From NCBI GenBank assembly GCA_964420835.1, contig CAYQUO010000002.1, positions 62,001 through 126,000 on the forward strand: DNA of 64,000 bases, written 5' to 3'. Positions 44,626-53,347 of the stretch are shown here, piece by piece. Source of the DNA: CAYQUO01 sp964420835 (lineage in GTDB: Bacteria > Chloroflexota > Anaerolineae > Anaerolineales > Anaerolineaceae). Made by a program: the position numbers and the translations under genes. The notes beneath the pieces are model-generated. The model did no database searches and was not told the DNA's origin. It was given only the letters and a program-made list of their open reading frames with translations. Numbering within the stretch: position 1 is the stretch's first letter; every line of letters starts with the position of its first letter.

Positions 44626-45861
44626 ATGTACACCTACTCCCCCCGTCATGGGATGGGCACCCTGGTGGCACACCTGGGCGAAGGAGCTGATCCGCTTCAC
44701 GCCCATGTTACCCCTATCTATCAGACATCGACCTTCAGTTTCCCGGATTCTGCCACCAGTGCAGCCGTCTTCGCCGGTGAGAAACCCGGCTACCGCTATT
44801 CCCGGCTGGGTAATCCCAATCAGGATATGCTGGCGGCCAAGGTGGCAGCCCTGGAAGCCCTGGACCTGGTGCGCCAGTCCGGCCTGGACCCTCAAGAGCT
44901 GGCATCGGGGTATGTTTTCTCCACAGGCATGGCTGCCATCACCAGCGCCATCCTGGCCCGGGTGAGAAGTGGCCAGACCATCCTTGCCCAGCATGCCCTA
45001 TACAGCGCCACATACAGTTTTCTAAGTACGGTCGCCCCGCAGCACGGAATCCAGGTGGTCTGGCTGAAAGACCCCCGGCCGGAGGACTGGGAGATGGCCT
45101 TCCGTTCCCACCCAGGGGTGGTGCTGGCATACGCTGAAAGCCCGGCCAACCCCGGGATGACCATTGTCGACCTGCAGGCAGCCGCAGAAATTGCTCACCA
45201 GCATGGCGCCTGGCTGATGGTGGACAACACCTTTGCCACGCCCTATTGCCAGCGCCCCTTTTCCCTGGGGGTGGATATCATCGTCCATTCCACGACCAAG
45301 TACATCAGCGGGCATGGCACCAACGTTGGTGGCGCCGTGGTAAGCACCCGGCAGGAATATGTACACGGAAACCTGAAATCCATGCTGCAACTCCTTGGCG
45401 GTTCAGCCAGCCCCTTCGATGCCTGGCTTACGAACCTTGGGTTGAAGACCTTTGAGGTCCGCATGGAGCGCCATTGCCGGAATGCGATGCAGGTGGCGGC
45501 CTTCCTTGACCAGCACCCTGCTGTGGAACGGATCTTCTACCCCGGACTTGTCAGCCATCCGGACCATGAACTTGCCAGACGGCAGATGCTGAATTTTGGC
45601 GGCATGCTCTCCTTTGAGTTGAAAGGTGGATTGAAGGCGGGGGCCGCCATGATGGATCGTGTTCGGCTGGCGACACTGGCGGTGAGCTTGGGCAATGTGG
45701 ATTCTCTGATCGAGCACCCGGCCAGCATGACCCATCACCTGGTTCCGCCGGCTGAGCGGCAGAGGGCAGGCATCACAGACGGGCTGGTGCGCCTTTCGGT
45801 TGGGATAGAGAATATCGAGGATATCCTGGCCGATCTGGAACAGGCCCTGCCCAAAAAATGA
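44626..45861 (+). CDS. Cys/Met metabolism PLP-dependent enzyme (methionine gamma-lyase / cystathionine gamma-synthase family)
   Basis: A 411-residue fold-type I PLP enzyme. The phosphate-binding YSRLGNPNQDMLAAKVAALE, the aromatic stacking region (STGMAAITSAIL), the Asp in LMVDNTFATPYCQRP and the Schiff-base Lys in VHSTTKYISGHG are in family order. ATG 44626 is chosen for AGGAGC upstream; the frame extends to GTG 44596. Gamma-lyase, gamma-synthase and O-acetylhomoserine sulfhydrylase cannot be separated by eye. The kinase gene follows 32 bp later. Confidence 0.9.
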   Translation: MYTYSPRHGMGTLVAHLGEGADPLHAHVTPIYQTSTFSFPDSATSAAVFAGEKPGYRYSRLGNPNQDMLAAKVAALEALDLVRQSGLDPQELASGYVFSTGMAAITSAILARVRSGQTILAQHALYSATYSFLSTVAPQHGIQVVWLKDPRPEDWEMAFRSHPGVVLAYAESPANPGMTIVDLQAAAEIAHQHGAWLMVDNTFATPYCQRPFSLGVDIIVHSTTKYISGHGTNVGGAVVSTRQEYVHGNLKSMLQLLGGSASPFDAWLTNLGLKTFEVRMERHCRNAMQVAAFLDQHPAVERIFYPGLVSHPDHELARRQMLNFGGMLSFELKGGLKAGAAMMDRVRLATLAVSLGNVDSLIEHPASMTHHLVPPAERQRAGITDGLVRLSVGIENIEDILADLEQALPKK

Positions 45862-45893
45862 AAGCGCGGCAGGGGTGATAACTGTGCTGGTGT

Positions 45894-47501
45894 ATGCAGT
45901 ATCCGGGTATTGAGATAAAAGTGACCATTCTGCTTGGACTGGATATTGGTTCGACCACGATCAAGGCGGTCGCTTATGCTCCATCGACAGGCCGGGTTTT
46001 ACAAACGGCTGCGCGGCCTACCCCCACCGATCAGCCACAACCTGGCTGGTACCAGCACGATCCCGAGGAGCTTTGGCAGGCGGCTGCAGCCTGCCTGCGG
46101 GAAGCGGCTGCAGGAAAGCCGGCCGATGGGCTGGCCATTAGCAGTATGGCGGAGGCCGGCCTTCCACTGGATGCAGACATGCAGCCCCTGTATCCCATCG
46201 TTGCCTGGTACGATACCCGCTGCGAGCCACAGGTAAAATCCTGGGAGGCGGTATTCACCCCGGCAGCCCTGCATGCCATTACAGGGCAGCGTATCAACAC
46301 ATCCTTTACCGCCTTCAAATGGCTGTGGTTCAAGGAAAATGAGCCGGAACTGGCTGCCCGAACGGCCCACTGGCTTTCGGTGCCGGACTACCTGCTCTGG
46401 CGGCTCACCGGAGAGCAAGCCACCGATCTTAGCCTGGCTTCAAGGACGCTGCTCTTTGACCAGCGCACCCGCCAATGGTCAGCGGACCTGTTGGAAAGGG
46501 TGGGCCTTCAATCGCAGCAATTGCCAAAGCCCCTGCCTGGTGGCACAATTGCCGGGTATTTATCCGTACAGGCGGCAACAGATTGTGGGCTGGCAGCGGG
46601 TATGCCCTGCTCGGTGGGAGGCCACGACCATCTTTGTGCCGCCTTCGCTGCCGGCGGCATTGAACCGGGAAGGATGATCGATTCCATCGGTACGGCCGAG
46701 GCTTTGCTGCAGTTCCTGGGAGAATTCCAAACAGGTGCAGACCTGGCTTCCCGTGAGTACACCTGTTATGCTCATGCGGTTCCCGGATTGTATGTGCTCA
46801 AAGCCGGTAACAAGGTCGCCGGAGGAGCCATTGAGTGGTGGGCGCGCCAACTGGCGGGCACGGTCGATCAAACAGGGGCGCCCCCGTATGAGCAATTACA
46901 GCTTGAAGCCGCTGAAGGGGTCGGCAGGCGGGCGGGGCCGTTATGGCTTCCCCATTGGGGGGGGTATGCTTCTCCCGACAGCGACCGCTACAGCCGGGGT
47001 GCCCTGGCCGGGGTGCAACTGGAGCATCAGCGTGGCGACCTGTTCCGTGCCCAGTTGGAAGGCTTGGCATTCTGGACTCGCCAAAACCGGGAAGAAATGG
47101 AGCGACTCACCGGGAAAACCACCAAGCGCTTCAGCCTTCTAGGGGGGGCTGCCCGGATGCACCTGCTGGCCCAACTGAAGGCAGACGCTCTCAACCTGCT
47201 TGTGGAAGTCCCGGACCTGCCGGAAGCCGCGGCCACCGGGGCTGCCCTGCTCGCGGGCATGGGTGCCGGAATTTTTCTTTCTGCCGAACAGGCACTTGCT
47301 TCTCTGAATTATGGCCATCAACCCTTTTTCCCCATCCCGGAGAGGGTGGAATGGTATGACAGACTTTATAGGCACGCCTATCTGCCACTGTATAACGCCT
47401 TAAAAGACATCCATCACAGTATGCACGAACTGGAACTGGCTGCCGGCGGACCAGGTGCCCGGTTTTCACCGCCGTTTCCCTGTAAAACCTGCGACAAGTG
47501 A
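45894..47501 (+). CDS. FGGY family carbohydrate kinase
   Basis: A 535-residue sugar kinase. The ATPase phosphate-1 motif is LLGLDIGSTTIKAVAY and the adenosine-side motif SIGTAEALLQ, with later LLGGAARMHLLAQLKADALN. Residues of the substrate site are in GLAISSMAEAGLPL and VGGHDHLCAAFAAGG. The group includes xylulokinase, gluconokinase and fuculokinase; this one cannot be assigned. Start may be ATG 45894 or GTG 45921, neither with a strong ribosome site. It overlaps the next radical SAM gene. Confidence 0.85.
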   Translation: MQYPGIEIKVTILLGLDIGSTTIKAVAYAPSTGRVLQTAARPTPTDQPQPGWYQHDPEELWQAAAACLREAAAGKPADGLAISSMAEAGLPLDADMQPLYPIVAWYDTRCEPQVKSWEAVFTPAALHAITGQRINTSFTAFKWLWFKENEPELAARTAHWLSVPDYLLWRLTGEQATDLSLASRTLLFDQRTRQWSADLLERVGLQSQQLPKPLPGGTIAGYLSVQAATDCGLAAGMPCSVGGHDHLCAAFAAGGIEPGRMIDSIGTAEALLQFLGEFQTGADLASREYTCYAHAVPGLYVLKAGNKVAGGAIEWWARQLAGTVDQTGAPPYEQLQLEAAEGVGRRAGPLWLPHWGGYASPDSDRYSRGALAGVQLEHQRGDLFRAQLEGLAFWTRQNREEMERLTGKTTKRFSLLGGAARMHLLAQLKADALNLLVEVPDLPEAAATGAALLAGMGAGIFLSAEQALASLNYGHQPFFPIPERVEWYDRLYRHAYLPLYNALKDIHHSMHELELAAGGPGARFSPPFPCKTCDK

Positions 47502-47503
47502 GC

Positions 47504-48424
47504 ATGAAACGGAAAATGAATCCCATGCCATCATATATTCTTCTCTGCCAGGAAGGGAAGTTGGAGAAGCGGGCGGAACTGGCATTGCAACACTTGCAAA
47601 GTTGTGACCTTTGCGGTCATGTTTGCGGGGTGAACAGGATGGCTGGGGAAATCGGTGTCTGCCGGACGGGTGCCACGGCGCGCGTTGCCAGCTATGGGCC
47701 TCACCATGGAGAAGAAGCCCCCATCAGTGGCCGGTATGGCTCGGGGACCATTTTTTTTGCCGGCTGCAACCTGAGCTGCGTTTATTGTCAGAACCATGAT
47801 ATCAGCCAGGCTGGGGGCGGTTATGCCTGCACGGTGAATGAACTGGCTGGCATCATGCTTGAACTACAGAACATGGGCTGTCATAATATCAACCTGGTTT
47901 CGCCAACCCATGTCGTCGCCCCCATTCTGCAGGCGCTTCCCGTGGCTGTTTATGACGGTCTAAACATCCCGCTGGTGTACAACACCGGGGGGTACGATTC
48001 GCTGGAGACGTTGGGTCTCCTGGACGGTATTATTGATATTTACATGCCCGACATGAAATACGGGGATTCAGAAGCGGCAGGAAAATATTCAGGTGCGCAG
48101 AACTACCCATTCGTCAATCGGGCAGCCATCCTGGAGATGCATCGGCAGGTGGGCGACCTTTTGCTGGATGAATTGGGGGTGGCCAGGCATGGATTGCTGG
48201 TCAGGCACCTGGTGCTTCCAGGTGGGCTGGCTGGAACGGCGGAGATTGTGCGTTTCCTGGCCGGTGAAATCTCACAAAACACCTACCTGAACGTGATGGA
48301 CCAATACCGGCCGGAGTGGAAGGCGGGCAAATTTCCCGAGATCAACCGACGGATCACCCCGGGGGAATACGTCCAAGCGCTTACACTGGCCCGACAGGCC
48401 GGGCTGAAGCGTCTGGACAGATAG
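47504..48424 (+). CDS. Radical SAM protein, PflX/COG1313 type
   Basis: A 306-residue radical SAM enzyme. An N-terminal Cys cluster (CDLCGHVCGVNR then GVCRTG) precedes the SAM-cluster motif AGCNLSCVYCQNHD (CxxxCxxC). IYMPDMKYGD and RHLVLPGGLAGT are typical of pyruvate formate-lyase-activase-like proteins of the PflX family, whose substrate is unknown. Start is uncertain between ATG 47504 and ATG 47525. It follows the kinase with a stop/start overlap and converges with a related radical SAM gene after 12 bp. Confidence 0.85.
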   Translation: MKRKMNPMPSYILLCQEGKLEKRAELALQHLQSCDLCGHVCGVNRMAGEIGVCRTGATARVASYGPHHGEEAPISGRYGSGTIFFAGCNLSCVYCQNHDISQAGGGYACTVNELAGIMLELQNMGCHNINLVSPTHVVAPILQALPVAVYDGLNIPLVYNTGGYDSLETLGLLDGIIDIYMPDMKYGDSEAAGKYSGAQNYPFVNRAAILEMHRQVGDLLLDELGVARHGLLVRHLVLPGGLAGTAEIVRFLAGEISQNTYLNVMDQYRPEWKAGKFPEINRRITPGEYVQALTLARQAGLKRLDR

Positions 48425-48436
48425 GCGCTGGCAGGC

Positions 48437-49552
48437 TTAGCGGATCAGTTTTGGCATTCCCCATCCACCAAGGCTCACCTGCTCCGGGTGCTCGGTCCAA
48501 ATGCCCGGGATGGAAGTGCCGCAACGCGGGCAGGTGCCTTTGGCCGTGATACGGTAATCCTTGATGGTGTATCCCCTGCGCTGAACAAGGCGTTCCTGGC
48601 AATGGGGGCAGTGCGTATCTTCAAGTGATCCAACCCGTCCCGGCAGATTCCCGGCATAAACATAGTTCAACCCGGCCTCCTGGCCGATTTCGGCTGCCCG
48701 CAGGAGCAGGTCTGCAGTTGTGGAGGAGCGGTCAAGCATATGGTAATCCGGGTGGAAGGCGGTTACGTGCCATGGAATGTCCGGCGAAACAGAAACCAGG
48801 AACCGGGCGGCATCCCACAACTCTTCCGGGCTGTCATTAAACCCGGGGATGACCAAGGTGACTACTTCCACCCATAAACCAAGTTGGTGTGTCAAACGGA
48901 TGGTATCCAATACGTTCTGGAGCACTCCACCCAACTGTCGGTAATTGCGGTCCTGCATGGTTTTCAGGTCGATTTTGTACGCCGAAAGGTAAGGGCGAAG
49001 ATAGTCAAGGGCCTCGGGGGTGGCATTGCCGTTGGAAACAAAGGCACAGCGCAGCCCCGAGTCCACTGCCAACTTAAAAATGGCAACAGCCCATTCGCTG
49101 GTGATCAAAGGTTCGTTGTATGAGGAGACGATCCATTGAGCATGGCTTTGTCGGGCGATTTGCACCACCTGGTGAGGGGTGATCTTCCGAATGGTTTCGG
49201 GAAATTGGCCGGCATTCGGGTCGCGCAGCGCCTGTGAACTGATCCAGTTCTGACAGAAGGCGCAGTGAAAATCACACCCCAGCATGCCAAAGGTGAGCGC
49301 ATCACTGCCCGGGGTGAGATGTGCAAAAGGTTTTTTCTCAATGGGGTCCACCTGCAGCCCGGCTACGTATCCCCAGGGTACACGCAACTCCCCATTGCGA
49401 TTGAAGCGCACCTGGCAGATGCCCCGCCTGCCAGGCTGCAACAGACAGCGGTGCGCACAGGCTGTGCAGCGAAGCCGTCCATCCTCCAATGGCTGAACCA
49501 GTTCCGCCGGTGCGGTCAACTCATCCAGGCATTCCCTCAAGTCCACTTTCAC
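48437..49552 (-). CDS. amrS: AmmeMemoRadiSam system radical SAM enzyme (AmrS)
   Basis: A 371-residue radical SAM protein. N-terminal CTACAHRCLLQPGRRGICQV and the cluster motif LGCDFHCAFCQNW match AmrS, as do VIPGFNDSPEELWDAARFL and PWHVTAFHPDYHM. The C-terminal zinc-ribbon (HCPHCQERLV ... GTCPRCGTSIPG) is also usual. GTG 49552 is chosen because GGAGG is 5 nt upstream; the frame extends to a TTG at 49564 within that site. AMMECR1 and Memo partner genes are not in the window. It is related to its convergent neighbour. Confidence 0.9.
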   Translation of the reverse strand: MKVDLRECLDELTAPAELVQPLEDGRLRCTACAHRCLLQPGRRGICQVRFNRNGELRVPWGYVAGLQVDPIEKKPFAHLTPGSDALTFGMLGCDFHCAFCQNWISSQALRDPNAGQFPETIRKITPHQVVQIARQSHAQWIVSSYNEPLITSEWAVAIFKLAVDSGLRCAFVSNGNATPEALDYLRPYLSAYKIDLKTMQDRNYRQLGGVLQNVLDTIRLTHQLGLWVEVVTLVIPGFNDSPEELWDAARFLVSVSPDIPWHVTAFHPDYHMLDRSSTTADLLLRAAEIGQEAGLNYVYAGNLPGRVGSLEDTHCPHCQERLVQRRGYTIKDYRITAKGTCPRCGTSIPGIWTEHPEQVSLGGWGMPKLIR

Positions 49553-49747
49553 ATATACCTCCAATCAGCCTTATTATACGGCGATTGGCAAGCACTTTGG
49601 GGCTTGAAAACGTATGAAGCACGATGTTCCCAACCCGCGTTGTGGTATGATAGATTCTCTCCACAACCTCTCGGCATCCCAACCCTTCCACAGGAAAACC
49701 GTTGACCACGAACAAGGGAGTTATCCTGTGAAATAGTACAAGTACAC

Positions 49748-52363
49748 ATGAAAAGCACAATCATCCAGTTCCTTGCTGCCATGTTGGTCATTGGGACGGT
49801 TGCCGGATACATCACCCTGTCCACCTCATGTGATGTAGGCCAGAGCATTCCCATTTCACCTGCCGGGTTAGTTCAAAACGGCCCATTTCCACAAAGTATT
49901 CCTGTGCGTTCGGTGTTGGTCATCCAAACCTTTCACCAGGGTATGCCATGGGCGGATGGGATCCAGCAGGGTATTGTGGAGACCCTGGAACAAGCCCAAC
50001 CTCCAGTGGAAATCTTCGTGGAATACATGGATGTTTTACGGTTGACCAGCAAGGACGACCGGACGCTCTTCCTGTATTACCTGATCGAGAAGTTCAGGGG
50101 GCACCGGTTCGATGCAGTGATCACCGTCGATGACCAGGCCTACCAGTTTGTCCTCGAGCACCGGATCCACCTGGTTCCCGGCGTTCCGCTTGTCTTCTGC
50201 GCTGTAAGATACCCGGAATTCCAGGCTGACGATATGTCCAATATCACCGGCGTGGCTGTGAAAACTTCGACGGCTGATTCAATTTCCCTGATCCAGCAGC
50301 TGCTGCCCAAAGTCAAACGAGTGTTGATATTGGGAGACCGATCACTCATATACGAATCAGAACGCGGTTTCCTTCTGGAAGGTGTGAAGGGGATGGATTC
50401 ACTGGCGGCGGTTGAGATCGCTTTTTTTGAAGACCCCAGGTTGACTGCCATCCTTGATATGGTTGCCACACTTCCATCGGACCATGCGCTGTACCTTATG
50501 GGCATCCCTACAGATGATGATGGAATGCAACTACCGCTGTCAGAATCCACCCGGGCAATTTCCCAGGCCAGCAGGGTCCCTCTCTTTGGCGGTGTTGACA
50601 CTCTGCTCGGTTATGGGCTGATCGGAGGAAAGCTTGTCTCCAGCCAGGCACAGGGCAAAACCGGGGCACAACTGGTGTTGCGTATTCTTGGCGGAGAACC
50701 AGCAGGTGAAATACCCGTCATTCTGGAAAGCCCAAATCAGTACATGTTCGATTATAACCAGTTGGAACGCTTCAAAATCCCTTTATACTCGTTACCGGCG
50801 AACAGTTCGACCATTAACCTGCCTTTCTCCCGGTCCTCCGTTTTCAGGGAAACAGTGATCACGGGAGGTGTGATTATCACGCTGCTGGTGATCATTATTG
50901 GTGCACTGATCACAAATATGTCTCTTCGTCGGAGGGCGGAAAAGGAGTTGCAGGTATCAGAGGAGAATTATCGCAAACTGTATGAAAGCATGAACCAGGG
51001 AGTGTTGCAACAGGATGCAGAAGAGCGGCTGATCTCCGCCAATCCGGCAGCCGAACGAATCCTGGGCGTTTCTTTGCGGAACAGGATCGGGGAGCCTCTG
51101 GGAGATGATCTTCCCTTCCTGGAGGAAGGCGAAAGCCAGCCATCCTTCCATAATAACCCGATGCAGGAGGCCTTGCGAACAGGCTCTGTTGTCAGCCGGC
51201 TGGTAGGCATTCCCATCCCCCGGGAAAACCGGAAGCACTGGGTCATTGTAAACGCAGCCCCTCAGTTTCAACCTGGGGATCAACAACCATACAATGTATA
51301 TACTACGCTCATGGATGTGACTGAACTGCTTGAAGCGGAGGATGCCCTGCGCCAGAGTGAAGAACGCTACCGCAACCTGGTGGAAAGCATTAATGATTGG
51401 GTTGTGGAATTGGATACCAGAGGAAATTACATCTACGTTGGCCCCCAGGTTCACACCATCCTGGGGAGAACCCCGCCAGAGGTCCTGGGAAAAAACTTTA
51501 CAGCGTTCATGCCCCACCGGGAGGCGCTGCGGGTTGGCCGCATCTTCAGGGAGCACCTTGAAAAAAAGGAGCCTTTCCTGACATTGGAGATTACCTGCAT
51601 GCACAGGGATGGCCATCCTGTGATTTTGGAGACCAACGGCATTCCATTCTTTGACGAGGATGGACAATTGCAAGGTTTTCGCGGTATTAACCGCGACATT
51701 ACCGCACGCCGGCAAGCGGATGAACTGTTGAAACAGGCGAACTGGAACCTCTCCAGGGCTTACGAAGCCACCCTGGAAGGCTGGTCTCGGGCCCTGGAAT
51801 TGCGGGAGTTGGAGACCGCCGGACACAGCCAGCGGGTTGTTTCGATGACCCTGCAATTGGCTCGCAAGCTTGGCGTCCCTGAAGGAGACCTTCCCCACAT
51901 CCGCCGGGGGGCATTGCTCCATGACATCGGAAAGATGGGCATTCCGGATAAAATTCTGCAGAAGCCCGGTCCGTTGACCGAAGAGGAATGGGTGATCATG
52001 CGGATGCACCCGGTTTATGCGCACGCGCTGTTATCCCCCATCCCTTTCCTGCGCCAGGCATTAGATATCCCTTACTGCCACCACGAGCGCTGGGACGGTA
52101 ATGGCTACCCGCGCGGCCTGCGGGGATGGGAGATACCGCTTGCAGCCAGGATATTCAGCGTGGTGGATGCCTGGGACGCTCTCACCTCCGCGCGTCCATA
52201 CCGCCCAGCCTGGAAGGACAAGAAAGCGCAGGAACTTCTGCTGGAAGAATCCGGCAACCGCTATGATCCGGTGGTGGTGGAAGCCTTTTTGGATATCCTT
52301 GACCACCTGACGATCGAAATGCAGGATACCAGGCCGCTGCACAAGCGGAAACGTCCGCTATAA
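49748..52363 (+). CDS. ABC_sub_bind-PAS-PAS-HD-GYP sensor
   Basis: An 871-residue sensor. After a signal or anchor (FLAAMLVIGTVAGYITL) comes an ABC substrate-binding-like domain of about 300 residues (SVLVIQTFHQGMPWADGIQQ), then a helix (VIITLLVIIIGALITNMSL), a PAS domain (EENYRKLYESMNQGV), a second PAS (EERYRNLVESINDWVVEL) and an HD-GYP domain: ALLHDIGKMGIPDKIL and CHHERWDGNGYPRGL. It would couple an external ligand to cyclic-di-GMP hydrolysis. It shares the C-terminal type with the sensors at 40131 and 56210. Confidence 0.88.
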   Translation: MKSTIIQFLAAMLVIGTVAGYITLSTSCDVGQSIPISPAGLVQNGPFPQSIPVRSVLVIQTFHQGMPWADGIQQGIVETLEQAQPPVEIFVEYMDVLRLTSKDDRTLFLYYLIEKFRGHRFDAVITVDDQAYQFVLEHRIHLVPGVPLVFCAVRYPEFQADDMSNITGVAVKTSTADSISLIQQLLPKVKRVLILGDRSLIYESERGFLLEGVKGMDSLAAVEIAFFEDPRLTAILDMVATLPSDHALYLMGIPTDDDGMQLPLSESTRAISQASRVPLFGGVDTLLGYGLIGGKLVSSQAQGKTGAQLVLRILGGEPAGEIPVILESPNQYMFDYNQLERFKIPLYSLPANSSTINLPFSRSSVFRETVITGGVIITLLVIIIGALITNMSLRRRAEKELQVSEENYRKLYESMNQGVLQQDAEERLISANPAAERILGVSLRNRIGEPLGDDLPFLEEGESQPSFHNNPMQEALRTGSVVSRLVGIPIPRENRKHWVIVNAAPQFQPGDQQPYNVYTTLMDVTELLEAEDALRQSEERYRNLVESINDWVVELDTRGNYIYVGPQVHTILGRTPPEVLGKNFTAFMPHREALRVGRIFREHLEKKEPFLTLEITCMHRDGHPVILETNGIPFFDEDGQLQGFRGINRDITARRQADELLKQANWNLSRAYEATLEGWSRALELRELETAGHSQRVVSMTLQLARKLGVPEGDLPHIRRGALLHDIGKMGIPDKILQKPGPLTEEEWVIMRMHPVYAHALLSPIPFLRQALDIPYCHHERWDGNGYPRGLRGWEIPLAARIFSVVDAWDALTSARPYRPAWKDKKAQELLLEESGNRYDPVVVEAFLDILDHLTIEMQDTRPLHKRKRPL

Positions 52364-52384
52364 TTCCAATTGGAGGAAAAAGAA

Positions 52385-52843
52385 ATGACAATCCTTCCCT
52401 GCCCAAATTGCGGCCAGGAGCTCACCATCCCTTCGGGGGTGAGCACGCTGGCTTGCGTTTCCTGTGATGCCCGGCTGACCGTTCTCCACACTGGTGGAAT
52501 CCTGGCGCTTAAAGCGGACGAACCACCAAAGACTGACCTGGACACGCAGATCCGTAAAGTAAAGGCTGCCCTGGATGCCACCGTTCATGAACAAATGGTG
52601 GGTGTTCCGGCCTATGTTCTCCTGAGGCATGATTTCCTCTGGCTTCGTAAACTGCAGGTTTGGAACGTATCGGTTGCCAGCGAAGAGATCCTGGAGAAGA
52701 TCTTCCTCAATCTGACCATGAAGGAAATGGATACACTGATCAAACGTTACTCGACCTTTGAAAACTCCAAAACCCTTCCCTGGCTTGTCAGGGTTCGCGA
52801 TCTGCGCAAGGAACTTGAAAGCCTCGAAGCTCAACAAGCATGA
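52385..52843 (+). CDS. Zinc-ribbon protein of unknown function
   Basis: A 152-residue soluble protein with an N-terminal zinc ribbon (CPNCGQEL and CVSCDARL, two CxxC pairs) and a helical C-terminal half (LTMKEMDTLIKRYSTF). GGAGG is 8 nt before ATG 52385. No family is recognised. It follows the large sensor by 21 bp and precedes the peptidase locus by 9 bp, so it may be in either unit. Confidence 0.7.
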   Translation: MTILPCPNCGQELTIPSGVSTLACVSCDARLTVLHTGGILALKADEPPKTDLDTQIRKVKAALDATVHEQMVGVPAYVLLRHDFLWLRKLQVWNVSVASEEILEKIFLNLTMKEMDTLIKRYSTFENSKTLPWLVRVRDLRKELESLEAQQA

Positions 52844-52852
52844 ACTTTCGCA

Positions 52853-53083
52853 ATGATGAGATCTGCCCTGACCCAGGTCCTGGCACTATTGGCGATTCTC
52901 CTGGCTGGTTGCCATGGCATCCTGATGAATGATCGAATGATCTTCCGGAGAAAGGCGGATGATGCTGAAATTGAATGGCAGGCTTTCGAGCCAGAAAGGA
53001 ATTTCAATAAAAAAGAAGCGTGTCTGCCTCCGGGACTGGCAGTTTTGTCGCCTGATTACCACAATGGGCAGGATGACATGTAG
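52853..53083 (+). CDS. Lipoprotein N-terminal fragment
   Basis: A 76-residue frame with a signal peptide and lipobox (LLAILLAGC), then about 55 residues ending at a TAG. Because the following 270 bp encode protein-like sequence in another frame and then return to this frame, it is probably the N-terminal part of the larger peptidase gene rather than a complete small lipoprotein. It lacks a clear ribosome site. Confidence 0.5.
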   Translation: MMRSALTQVLALLAILLAGCHGILMNDRMIFRRKADDAEIEWQAFEPERNFNKKEACLPPGLAVLSPDYHNGQDDM

Positions 53084-53347
53084 CCGGGCTGACGGCACAC
53101 TGGCTCCGATCGAATACCGGCAATGTATGGTCAAAGCGGATGAACCCCGGGCTCACCCCCTCCCCGGCTTGGTTCTCACAACCGGCCTTACCTTAGAGGA
53201 CTGGAAGAACGCGTATCACAAATGGGTAATCATCTTGAACCCGAAGCTCCACTGCACGGAAATGTTCTTATATGAGAATCCCCGGGGCACTAATTCTGAC
53301 AGCCTGATCATTGCCGGTTCCTTCAACCTGGGGGGTGAACCTTTCCC

